Source of the DNA: an uncultured Pseudomonadota bacterium
Lineage (GTDB): Bacteria > Pseudomonadota > Gammaproteobacteria > Burkholderiales > SG8-39
Direction of reading: 5' to 3'
Assembly: GCA_903909415.1 (NCBI GenBank)
Contig: CAIVVS010000113.1
Location: 1-24,788, forward strand
Length of the DNA stretch: 24,788 nt
Below the pieces are notes generated by a model. It saw only the letters and a program-made list of their open reading frames with translations, searched no databases and had not been told where the DNA came from. This document shows, piece after piece, positions 1-6,917 of this stretch (positions are counted from its first letter, which is position 1; every line of letters starts with the position of its first letter). Made by a program: the position numbers and the translations under genes.

Positions 1-191
1 GCGTGCTGGTGCGCGACGTGCAGGCGCTGGAGCGCTTCATCGTGGATTTCCTGTCGCGCGTGCCCGGCGTGGGCAACATCCAGTCCTCGTTCGCGCTCAA
101 GCAGGTGAAGTACAAGACCGCATTGCCCATTCCGATGGGCGACCCAGCCAAGGCGGTACGCCGGCAGCGGCGTCCGGCCAGGAAGCGCTGA
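1..191 (+). CDS. Lrp/AsnC-family transcriptional regulator (3' end only)
   Basis: Only the last ~62 codons are in the window; the gene begins upstream. The visible peptide has the C-terminal Lrp/AsnC pattern: a helix with '[16 protein letters not shown]', then '[18 protein letters not shown]', matching the family's end of the RAM ligand-binding domain ('LPGV..I.SSFALK.VK..T.LPL'). A basic tail follows ([12 protein letters not shown]). Such proteins are DNA-binding regulators that respond to amino acids or related metabolites. It is convergent with the amidohydrolase gene that follows, with only 34 bp between stops, so it is a plausible local regulator of the catabolic cluster. That link is inference from position; the N-terminal DNA-binding domain cannot be seen. 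Confidence 0.8.
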   Translation, partial: VLVRDVQALERFIVDFLSRVPGVGNIQSSFALKQVKYKTALPIPMGDPAKAVRRQRRPARKR

Positions 192-206
192 ACGGCCAGG
201 TTGGGT

Positions 207-223
207 CGGCCCAGGTCGGGCCG
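207..223. terminator. GC-rich hairpin between convergent genes
   Basis: CGGCCC (207-212) and GGGCCG (218-223) are perfect 6-bp arms around a 5-nt loop, in the 34-bp gap between two convergent stop codons. No T-run follows on either side, so if it ends transcription it is not a classical intrinsic terminator. Confidence 0.3.
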
Positions 224-225
224 GT

Positions 226-1566
226 TCAGCGCGGCCGGACGAACTTGCCGCGCACCCCGCCGGTGGCCCGGCCGGCGCGCATCACCTCGGCACCGCGCAG
301 CCACGCGCGGACCGGCGATCCCATCGCCTCCATACCGTCGAAGGGCGTGGCGCCGGCCTTGGTGTACTGGTCTTCATTGCGCACGCGGAAGGGCTTGCGC
401 ATGTCGATGAGCAGCAGGTCCGCGTCGGCACCCGGTGCGATCGCGCCCTTCGCCGGGCTCAGGCCGAACAGGCTGGCCGGCCGCGTCGAACACAGCCGCA
501 CCAGGTCGCGCAGGGTGAACACGCCCTCGCCCACCATCTTGAGCATCGCCGGCAGCAGGGTCTGGACACCCGGCAGACCTCCGGGCGCCTTCCAGATGTC
601 GTCCTTGCCGGCGGCCTTTTCCTCCGCGGTGTGGGGGGCATGGTCGGTGCCGACGATGTCCACCGTCCCGGCATTCACCGCCGCACGCAGGGCGGCGACA
701 TCGGGCAAGGGCCGCAGCGGGGGCATGACCTTGGCGATCGGACCCAGGCGCAGCAACGCGGACTCGTCCAGCACGAGGTTGTGCACCATGGCTTCCGCGG
801 TGATGCGCCCACCCAGGCGCAACGCGGCAAGGACGTGGCTGCTGGCTTCGCAGCTGATCTGCCGGAAGTGGATCCTCGCGCCGGTTTCGCGCGCGGCGAC
901 GCAGGCGCGCGCCACGCCCAGCGCCTCGGAAATCGGCGGGCGCGACGCGGGAAAATCGCCCCAGGCGCCGCTGGAGCGCGCGCGCAGCGCCTGCGTGCGG
1001 CGAACGACGAGGTCATGGTCTCCGGACGTGATCCCGGCGATGGCGCCGGCTGCGGCGACCCGCTCCAGCGCCATCAACAGCGCTTCGCTGGTCTCCGTCA
1101 GCAGGGTCTCCGGCACGTCCGCGAGGAACAGTTCCAGGGACACCGCCCCCATGTCGGCCAGCGCCTGCACATGGCCCAGGTCCGGGCCCAGCCCGGCATG
1201 CAGCGCAAAGTCGACACGGGACTTCCCGAGCGCAATCTCGCGCTTCTGGGCGAACTGTTCGGGCGTGAAGGTGATCGGGTTGTCGGTCGGCATCACCATC
1301 ACGGTGGTCACGCCGCCGGCCGCCGCCGACAGCGACCCGGTCGCGAAATCCTCCTTGTGGGTCAGGCCGGGATCACGGAAGTGCACGTGCGCATCGACCA
1401 AGCCCGGAAGGAGGTGCAGGCCGGTGGCGTCCACCGTCTCCCGTGCCGGCGCGGACCGCCCCGCGGGTTCCACCGCGACGATCAGTTCCCCGTCGACGGC
1501 GACATCGGCCAGCACCTCGCCGTCGGCCGACACCACCGTCGCCCCGCGGATCAGTAGGTCATGCAT
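226..1566 (-). CDS. Dihydroorotase/allantoinase-like amidohydrolase with altered metal site
   Basis: A 446-residue protein of the cyclic-amide branch of the amidohydrolase superfamily (dihydroorotase, allantoinase, hydantoinase), whose members open cyclic ureides or imides. Seen: the strand-1 metal motif 'DAHVHFRDPG' (H60, H62), 'KVMPPLR' near 279-285, and 'GTDHAPHT' with D308. By motif alignment the usual carboxylated Lys is E145 ('GAVSLELF'), the usual strand-5 His is T180 ('AGITSGDHD'), and the usual strand-6 His is Q236 ('IHFRQIS'). The alpha-site ligands therefore remain and the beta-site ligands are gone, so activity as a normal dihydroorotase or allantoinase is doubtful. The ATG at 1566 has an AAGGAG-type ribosome site and lies 18 bp after the Bug gene stop, so the two form an operon. 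Family assignment is firm; the substrate is unknown. Confidence 0.85.
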   Translation of the reverse strand: MHDLLIRGATVVSADGEVLADVAVDGELIVAVEPAGRSAPARETVDATGLHLLPGLVDAHVHFRDPGLTHKEDFATGSLSAAAGGVTTVMVMPTDNPITFTPEQFAQKREIALGKSRVDFALHAGLGPDLGHVQALADMGAVSLELFLADVPETLLTETSEALLMALERVAAAGAIAGITSGDHDLVVRRTQALRARSSGAWGDFPASRPPISEALGVARACVAARETGARIHFRQISCEASSHVLAALRLGGRITAEAMVHNLVLDESALLRLGPIAKVMPPLRPLPDVAALRAAVNAGTVDIVGTDHAPHTAEEKAAGKDDIWKAPGGLPGVQTLLPAMLKMVGEGVFTLRDLVRLCSTRPASLFGLSPAKGAIAPGADADLLLIDMRKPFRVRNEDQYTKAGATPFDGMEAMGSPVRAWLRGAEVMRAGRATGGVRGKFVRPR

Positions 1567-1584
1567 GGACCTGCTCCTTGGCCA

Positions 1585-2568
1585 TCATTCCGCCTTGATC
1601 CCGGAGGCCTCGATCATGCGTTTCCAGCTCGCATTCTCCTTCTGCAGGTAGCGCACGGCGTCGTCGCGGGTTCCGCCAAGGGGTTGCGCGGCAAACGGCT
1701 CGAACTGGCGCTCGGTCTCGGGACGCTTCAGCCAGGCATCGGTCTCGCGGTTCAAGCGCGACAGCACCTCGACCGGCGTGCCGGCGGGCGCCATCAGGCC
1801 GAACCAGAGCGAAATCTGCAGGTCGAACCCCTGTTCGCGCGCGGTCGGCACTGCCGGCAGCCCCCGGTAGCGCGTTTCCGTGAGCACCGCGAGCGCGCGC
1901 AACGCGCCAGTGCGGATATGGGGCAGGTAGGTCAGCAGCGAGTCCACGGCCACCGGCACCGTCCCGGCAACCAGGTCGCTGGTCGCCGGCGCGCTCCCCT
2001 TGTAGGGAACGTGGACCATGTCGATGCCGGCGGACTTCTTCAGCCACTCCCCGCCAATATGGCCGGTGGTGGCGGGTCCGACGGTGGCATAGCCGATCGC
2101 GCCCGGCCGGGCGCGCGCCTGCTCGACCAGTTGTTTCAGGTCCGTCGCCGGGTTTCGGCCGTTGACCGTCACCGCCAGCGGCACCTCCGCGACCAGGGCC
2201 ACCGGAACCAGGTCCCGGTTCGGGTCGAACGGCATGCGCGGATTGATGTACTGGGCGCCCACGATCGCGCCATTGCTGGCAAGCAGGAGCGCATGGCCGT
2301 CCGGCGCCGACTTGGCGACCGCGTCCGAGCCGATCAGGCCGCCGGCGCCGGCGCGGTTCTCGACGACGACCGCCACCTTGATCGAGTCCGACAGGTGCGA
2401 GGCCAGGAGGCGGCCGACGATGTCGGTGCTGCCGCCTGCCGCGTACGGCACGACCAGCCGGACGGGACGCGACGGCCAGGCCTGCGCCCAGGCACTGGCC
2501 GAGGCGAGCAGTGCAAGGATTACCGCGGCACGACCTGCGCTGCGGACGTTCAAGGTCAGGACGTTCAT
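1585..2568 (-). CDS. Bug/TctC-family periplasmic substrate-binding protein (first copy)
   Basis: 327 residues with a Sec signal peptide: a basic start, a hydrophobic stretch 'AAVILALLASA', and likely cleavage after AWA, leaving a mature 'QAWPSRPVRLVVPYAAGGSTD'-type start diagnostic of Bug receptors. Further family blocks are 'VVENRAGAGGLIGSD', 'MVHVPYKGSAPA' and 'LMAPAGTP'. Bug proteins bind carboxylates, amino acids or their amides in the periplasm and may pass them to a TctAB-type transporter; no such membrane genes are visible here. The ATG at 2568 was chosen because AGGGAG sits 6 nt upstream and the signal peptide begins there; the frame is open far upstream but that part overlaps the divergent gene. 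It is first in a minus-strand operon with the dihydroorotase-like gene. Confidence 0.93.
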   Translation of the reverse strand: MNVLTLNVRSAGRAAVILALLASASAWAQAWPSRPVRLVVPYAAGGSTDIVGRLLASHLSDSIKVAVVVENRAGAGGLIGSDAVAKSAPDGHALLLASNGAIVGAQYINPRMPFDPNRDLVPVALVAEVPLAVTVNGRNPATDLKQLVEQARARPGAIGYATVGPATTGHIGGEWLKKSAGIDMVHVPYKGSAPATSDLVAGTVPVAVDSLLTYLPHIRTGALRALAVLTETRYRGLPAVPTAREQGFDLQISLWFGLMAPAGTPVEVLSRLNRETDAWLKRPETERQFEPFAAQPLGGTRDDAVRYLQKENASWKRMIEASGIKAE

Positions 2569-2641
2569 TCCGTTCTCCCTCTGGACTCTGCATATAATCC
2601 CCGGAAATCCTTGCGCTGTGCAAGTTTCGTCCGGGGCTGAG
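2569..2641. promoter_or_regulatory. Divergent control region of the catabolic cluster
   Basis: A 73-bp gap between two divergent starts. A perfect TATAAT lies on the plus strand at 2593-2598, about 43 bp before the plus-strand ATG, although no convincing -35 precedes it. On the minus strand TTGCAC-N18-GATTAT could serve the Bug gene. The region is locally AT-richer than its surroundings. Assignment is by position and hexamer match only. Confidence 0.5.
2610..2624. promoter_or_regulatory. Inverted repeat, possible operator
   Basis: CTTGC-N5-GCAAG is a perfect 5-bp dyad within the divergent control region, downstream of the plus-strand TATAAT and upstream of the minus-strand promoter candidate. 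The position suits a regulator acting on both operons. Which protein binds, if any, is unknown. Confidence 0.35.
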
Positions 2642-3631
2642 ATGCGTCTGATATCGGAACGACTGGTTGAGGAGCTGCTGCCACTGGAACTCGCGGTCCA
2701 GTCGGCGGACGAAGCGTTCCGGGCGCTTTCCTCGGGGCAGGCGATCGTGCCGCTGCGGGGTGAGATCCCCCGGCCCGGCCAGGGCATCGTGATGGTGATG
2801 TCCGGCGTGGTCGGCGACCGCGACCTCGCGGTGAAGACCATAGGCAGCGTCGCCAACGCGGACGACCCCGGCAGCAAGCACACGACCTGCATGATGCTGG
2901 TCTGGGACGCACGCACACTCAAGGTGCGCGGACTCATCGCCGCCGACACGCTGAACGAGCACCGCACGGCCGCGGGCATGGCGCTCGCCGCACGCGAACT
3001 GGCACGCCCAGACAGCAAGGTGCACCTGCTGGTCGGGGCCGGCAAGCTCGCTTGGACGGCTTTGCTCCATACCGCGATGGTGCGCCCGCTGACCCGCACC
3101 ATCCTCCTGTCGAGGTCGCGGGACAAGGTGCAGGCGCTTGCGCAACGCGCGGCCGCGGATCCCAGGCTCAAGCACATGGACATCGTCACGGACATGGATC
3201 CCGGCGAGGCGGTGCGCCAGGCGGACATCATCACCACGGTGACCACCTCGGACACGCCTGTGTTTGACGGCTCGCAGGTCCGGCCGGGGACGCACATCAA
3301 CCTGGGCGGGGCATTCCGCCCGACGTCACGCGAAATGGACGACGCCGCGGCGGCCCGCGCTTCGGTCTGGCTGGACGACTCCGCGGCCTGTCGCGTCCGC
3401 AGCGGGGACGTGGTCATGGCGCTGGCCAGCGGCTCGCTCACGGAACAGCGCATCCGCGGCGAGATCGGCGCGATGCTGCTGGGCAAGGTGCCGGGCAGGC
3501 AGTCGGCCGAGGAGGTCACCGTGTTCAAGTCGCTGGGGGTCGCGGTGCAGGACATCGTCCTCGGCGCACGGCTCATGGACCTCGCCGATGCGCGCGGGCT
3601 GGGCGTGGTGTTCGACGAATCGGGGGCGTGA
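2642..3631 (+). CDS. Ornithine cyclodeaminase/mu-crystallin family protein
   Basis: 329 residues. Family members are NAD(P)-dependent ornithine cyclodeaminases, ketimine or 1-pyrroline-2-carboxylate reductases, or N-alkyl amino acid dehydrogenases. Seen: R39 in 'PLRGEI', K65 in 'LAVKTIG', 'LNEHRTAA' (R108) matching the LTxxRTaA motif, the Rossmann glycine motif 'GAGKLA' (132-137), 'INLGGAFRPTSREMD' and the C-terminal 'TVFKSLGVAVQDI'. All core residues are present, so it should be active. First gene of the plus-strand operon; the next start lies 4 bp after its stop. An in-frame GTG at 2618 is possible, but the ATG at 2642 fits the family N-terminus. The reaction is not fixed by sequence; imine reduction or amine removal in the cluster pathway is likely. 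Confidence 0.9.
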   Translation: MRLISERLVEELLPLELAVQSADEAFRALSSGQAIVPLRGEIPRPGQGIVMVMSGVVGDRDLAVKTIGSVANADDPGSKHTTCMMLVWDARTLKVRGLIAADTLNEHRTAAGMALAARELARPDSKVHLLVGAGKLAWTALLHTAMVRPLTRTILLSRSRDKVQALAQRAAADPRLKHMDIVTDMDPGEAVRQADIITTVTTSDTPVFDGSQVRPGTHINLGGAFRPTSREMDDAAAARASVWLDDSAACRVRSGDVVMALASGSLTEQRIRGEIGAMLLGKVPGRQSAEEVTVFKSLGVAVQDIVLGARLMDLADARGLGVVFDESGA

Positions 3632-3635
3632 CAGC

Positions 3636-5165
3636 GTGACGCCCGACGCCCGGAAGCGCGAACGCATCCTGATACGCGGCGCGCGCGTCTACGACCATGA
3701 GGCCGACCTCGATTTCCCCCCGGTGGCGGACGTGGTCATCGAGGACGGCGCGATCACCCTGGTCGGCCGCGCCGATCCCGAGGCACGCCATGACCGCGTC
3801 ATCGACGCGCGTGGCAAGCTGCTGCTGCCCGGGTTCTTCAATGCCCACTACCACGCGCACGACACGCTGCTGAAAGGCTGCTTCGAGACGCTGCCGCTGG
3901 ACTTCTGGGCGCTGTATGCGATGCCGCACGCCTACGGTCGGCGCAGCCGGGAGGAATTGCGCCTGCGCACGCTGGTCGGCGCGGTGGAATGCATACGCAC
4001 CGGCATCACCACGGTGCAGGACATGCACAGCCTGACCCCCTTCGACGAGGGGGACATGGACACCATCCTCGAGACCTACGAGTCGGTCGGGCTGCGTTGC
4101 GTGTTCGCGCCGCAGTTCACCAACCTCGGGCGCATGAAGGCGCGCGCCTTCTACGAGGAAGTGATCCCCGAGGCCGAGCGCTGGCGCCTGTCCAGCTCGA
4201 CGCGCCAGTTTCCCGAGGGCACGGACATCGTCGGGGCGCTGGAGGCCGCGATCCGTTCGCGCCGCGGCCGGTACCCGCTGGTGGATTTCGCGCTCGGCCC
4301 GGCCAGCCCGGAGTCCTGCACGCGCGAGCTGCTGGAACGCGTCGCCGACCTGTCGCGCCGCGAGAACCTGCCGGTCTACTCGCACATCTACGAGAACAAG
4401 GGCATGACCCACATCGCGCGGGTCGCCCACAAGGAAACCAAGGGCTCCCTGGTCCACCTGCTCCACGAGTGCGGCCTGCTCGGGCCGCGGCTGACGCTGG
4501 CACACAGCGTCTGGCTGCGCCGCGACGAGATCGACCTGCTCGGCGAGACGCGCTCCAACGTCGCGCTGAACCCGGTGGGCAACCTGAAGACGCGCAGCGG
4601 CGTGGCCCCGGCCAAGGCGCTGCTGGAGGCCGGCGTCAACGTCTCGCTGGGGTGCGACAACTGCAGCTGCAGCGACGTGCAGAACATGTTCCAGTCGATG
4701 AAGATGTACTCCTCGCTGGCCGGGCTCTGCGATCCGGAGGAAGGACCGCCGTACGCGCGCGATGCGCTGCATGCGGCCACCATCGCCGGCGCGCAGACCG
4801 CGAACCGGCCGGACCTCGGCCGCATCCGTCCGGGAGCGCGCGGCGACATCGTCATCCTCGACCTGGGCGACATCAGCTATGTGCCGCTGAACAGCGTGGG
4901 ACGGCAGGTGGTCTACACCGAGTCGGGCCGCGGGGTGGAGACCGTCATCATCGACGGGCGCGTCGTCATGGAACAACGGCGCCTCCTGACGGTGGACGAA
5001 GCCGCCCTGCGCGAGGAAGTCGAACGCGCCATGCCGCCGCTGCTGCGCGACCTCGCCGCCGTCCGCGAGCGCCTGCGCCCGATCGAAGGCGGCCTGCTCG
5101 AGGCGCAGACCCGAACCTGGAATACCGACATCGGCGTGGAGCGCACGCTTCCGCCGATCCGATAA
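3636..5165 (+). CDS. ATZ/TRZ-type amidohydrolase (deaminase or chlorohydrolase-like)
   Basis: 509 residues of the mononuclear amidohydrolase group that includes TrzN/AtzB, SsnA, guanine deaminase and 8-oxoguanine deaminase; these remove amino or other leaving groups from ring carbons. Ligands are all visible: H71 and H73 ('NAHYHAHDTLLKG'), H250 with E253 ('YSHIYENKG'), H290 ('LAHSVWL') and D341 ('LGCDNCSCSD'). 'NPVGNLKTRSGVAP' is typical of the family. The two Cys directly after the catalytic Asp region are unusual. The start is GTG at 3636 just after the cyclodeaminase stop, with a G-rich site upstream; this gives the normal N-terminal 'ILIRGARVYD'. Translational coupling to the upstream gene is likely. 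The substrate is unknown. Confidence 0.88.
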   Translation: MTPDARKRERILIRGARVYDHEADLDFPPVADVVIEDGAITLVGRADPEARHDRVIDARGKLLLPGFFNAHYHAHDTLLKGCFETLPLDFWALYAMPHAYGRRSREELRLRTLVGAVECIRTGITTVQDMHSLTPFDEGDMDTILETYESVGLRCVFAPQFTNLGRMKARAFYEEVIPEAERWRLSSSTRQFPEGTDIVGALEAAIRSRRGRYPLVDFALGPASPESCTRELLERVADLSRRENLPVYSHIYENKGMTHIARVAHKETKGSLVHLLHECGLLGPRLTLAHSVWLRRDEIDLLGETRSNVALNPVGNLKTRSGVAPAKALLEAGVNVSLGCDNCSCSDVQNMFQSMKMYSSLAGLCDPEEGPPYARDALHAATIAGAQTANRPDLGRIRPGARGDIVILDLGDISYVPLNSVGRQVVYTESGRGVETVIIDGRVVMEQRRLLTVDEAALREEVERAMPPLLRDLAAVRERLRPIEGGLLEAQTRTWNTDIGVERTLPPIR

Positions 5166-5202
5166 CGCCGACGGCATCCGACGACTGCATAAAGGAGATC
5201 CC

Positions 5203-6186
5203 ATGCGCCTGCAGACCCAAGCCCGACTCTACGCATCCGTGCTGCTGTTGCTCGCGATGGCCCTGCCTGCGCCCGCCTTCGCGCAGGCCTGGCCGGCCAG
5301 GCCCGTTCGCATGATCGTCCCCTACCCGGCCGGCGGCTCCACCGACATCCTGGCTCGCATCCTCGCCGAGAAGATCAGCGGATCCATGGGCCAGCAGATG
5401 GTGGTCGAGAACCGCGCGGGTGCCACCGGCGTGATCGGCGCGGACATGGTCGCCAAGGCGCCGCCGGACGGCTACCTGATCGTCATGGGCGTCAACGGGC
5501 CGATCACCATCGCCCCGGCGATACGCGCGTCGATGCCCTACGACAGCGCGAAGGACTTCGCACCGGTCATCCTGGTGGCCGAGGCGCCCAAGCTGCTGGT
5601 CGTCAGCCCGTCGCTCAACGTCCGCACGCTGGCGGAGTTCATCGCCTACGTCAAGGAGCGCCCGAAGCAGGTGTCGTTCGCTTCCGCGGGCATCGGCACG
5701 ACCGGCCACCTCGCCTCGGAGATGCTCAAGCAGATGGCCGGGCTCGACATGAACCACGTGCCGTACAAGGGCGGCGCGCCCGCCGTGCAGGACATCGTCG
5801 GCGGCCACGTGCAGATGATGTTCGAGGTGATGCCCCAGCTGCTGCCGCACGTGGATGCCGGCCGGCTGCGGGCGCTGGGGATCACCAGCACGACCCGATC
5901 CAAGGCGCTGCCCAACCTGCCCACCGTCGCCGAGCAGGGGCTGCCGGGCTTCCAGTCCTCCACCTGGTTCGGCATCCTTGCGCCGGCGGGCACGCCCACG
6001 GCCGTGGTCGACCGGCTCAACGCCGAGTTCACCAAGTCGCTCGCGTTGCCCGACGTGGCGCGCCGCATCACCGAGCTCGGCGCGGAATTCGCGCCGAACA
6101 CGCCGGCCGAGTTCGCTGCCTTCCTGCGCACCGACCTCGAGAAATGGCGCCGCGTGGCGCGGCAGTCCGGCGCCAAGTTCGACTGA
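5203..6186 (+). CDS. Bug/TctC-family periplasmic substrate-binding protein (second copy)
   Basis: 327 residues, the same length as the first Bug protein of the cluster and with the same mature start (signal peptide cut after AFA, then 'QAWPARPVRMIVPYPAGGSTD'). Blocks 'VVENRAGATGVIGAD', 'NHVPYKGGAPAVQDI' and 'LAPAGTPTAVVDRLN' confirm the family. A strong AAAGGAGAT at 5191-5199 sits just before the ATG, the best ribosome site in the cluster, fitting a receptor made in excess. It lies 37 bp after the ATZ/TRZ-type gene and 4 bp before the isomerase-like gene. It probably binds the cluster's substrate or an intermediate; TctA/TctB partners are not in the window. Confidence 0.94.
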   Translation: MRLQTQARLYASVLLLLAMALPAPAFAQAWPARPVRMIVPYPAGGSTDILARILAEKISGSMGQQMVVENRAGATGVIGADMVAKAPPDGYLIVMGVNGPITIAPAIRASMPYDSAKDFAPVILVAEAPKLLVVSPSLNVRTLAEFIAYVKERPKQVSFASAGIGTTGHLASEMLKQMAGLDMNHVPYKGGAPAVQDIVGGHVQMMFEVMPQLLPHVDAGRLRALGITSTTRSKALPNLPTVAEQGLPGFQSSTWFGILAPAGTPTAVVDRLNAEFTKSLALPDVARRITELGAEFAPNTPAEFAAFLRTDLEKWRRVARQSGAKFD

Positions 6187-6190
6187 ACCG

Positions 6191-6907
6191 ATGTTCGGCT
6201 ATCGCGCCAAGATCGGGCTGGTCATCCCGTCGAACAACACGGTGATCGAACCGGAACTGTGGGCCATGGTGCCGGACGGGGTGACGGTGCATGGCAACCG
6301 CATCCTCACCCACGGGAACTCGCCCGAGGGCATCGTGGAGATGGAGAAGAGCGCCAGCCGCGCGGTCGGCGAACTCGCGAACGGCGAGATGAGCGTGATC
6401 GCGTACGCCTGCCTGGCCACCAGCCTGGTCAAGGGCATCGAATGGACCCGCGACGTTGCCGCCGGCATCACCGCAGGCACCGGCACGCCGGCGACGACCG
6501 CCGGCACCGCCACGGTGGACGCCGCCAGGGCCGTGGGCGCGCGCCGCGTCGCCATCGCCACGCCCTATGTCGATTCGATCCAGGCGCTGCTCCCGCCGTT
6601 CTTCGCCGGCATGGGCGTGGAGGTGCTGTCCACGCGCAACATGGGCGTGCCCAATTCCCACGCGCTCTGGAAGATTCCGACCGAGGAAGTGCGCCAGTTC
6701 GCGCGCAGCGTGGACGTGCCCGGCGCCGACGCGCTGGTGATCGTCGCCACCGACCTGCCCAGCGCGCCGGTGATCGAGCAGCTCGAGGCAGACCTGGGCA
6801 AGCCGGTCATCGCGACGAACCAGGCCATCCTCTGGCAATGCCTCGCACTGTCCGGCATCAAGGATCCGGTACCCGGATTCGGCCGGCTCCTCCGACAACC
6901 ACGATGA
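6191..6907 (+). CDS. Maleate isomerase/arylmalonate decarboxylase-family protein
   Basis: 238 residues of the Asp/Glu racemase superfamily. The N-terminal 'IGLVIPSNNTVIEPE' is the hallmark of maleate cis-trans isomerase and arylmalonate decarboxylase relatives. The first catalytic Cys is present (C74 in 'AYACLATS'). The second, normally in an 'SCTNLP'-like motif, aligns with A186 in 'VATDLPS'. Maleate isomerase uses both Cys; arylmalonate decarboxylase keeps only the second, so this protein has the opposite single-Cys layout. 'GKPVIATNQAILW' near 203-215 is a conserved C-terminal block. Start ATG at 6191, 4 bp after the Bug stop, and 10 bp before the aminotransferase. A role on a dicarboxylate or its half-amide in the same pathway is inferred. 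Confidence 0.85.
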   Translation: MFGYRAKIGLVIPSNNTVIEPELWAMVPDGVTVHGNRILTHGNSPEGIVEMEKSASRAVGELANGEMSVIAYACLATSLVKGIEWTRDVAAGITAGTGTPATTAGTATVDAARAVGARRVAIATPYVDSIQALLPPFFAGMGVEVLSTRNMGVPNSHALWKIPTEEVRQFARSVDVPGADALVIVATDLPSAPVIEQLEADLGKPVIATNQAILWQCLALSGIKDPVPGFGRLLRQPR

Positions 6908-6917
6908 AGTCCACGCC

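Noticed and set aside
245..1651. Long open frame on the plus strand over the dihydroorotase-like gene
   Set aside because: Its translation is low-complexity Arg/Ser/Pro-rich with no family motif; it is a GC-driven shadow of the real minus-strand gene.
1585..3576. A 663-residue reading of the first Bug gene
   Set aside because: The extra N-terminal part is the antisense of the cyclodeaminase gene; the signal peptide and ribosome site fix the start at 2568.
3573..5204. Long minus-strand frame over the ATZ/TRZ-type gene
   Set aside because: No recognisable domain, and the plus-strand frame has complete metal-binding motifs.
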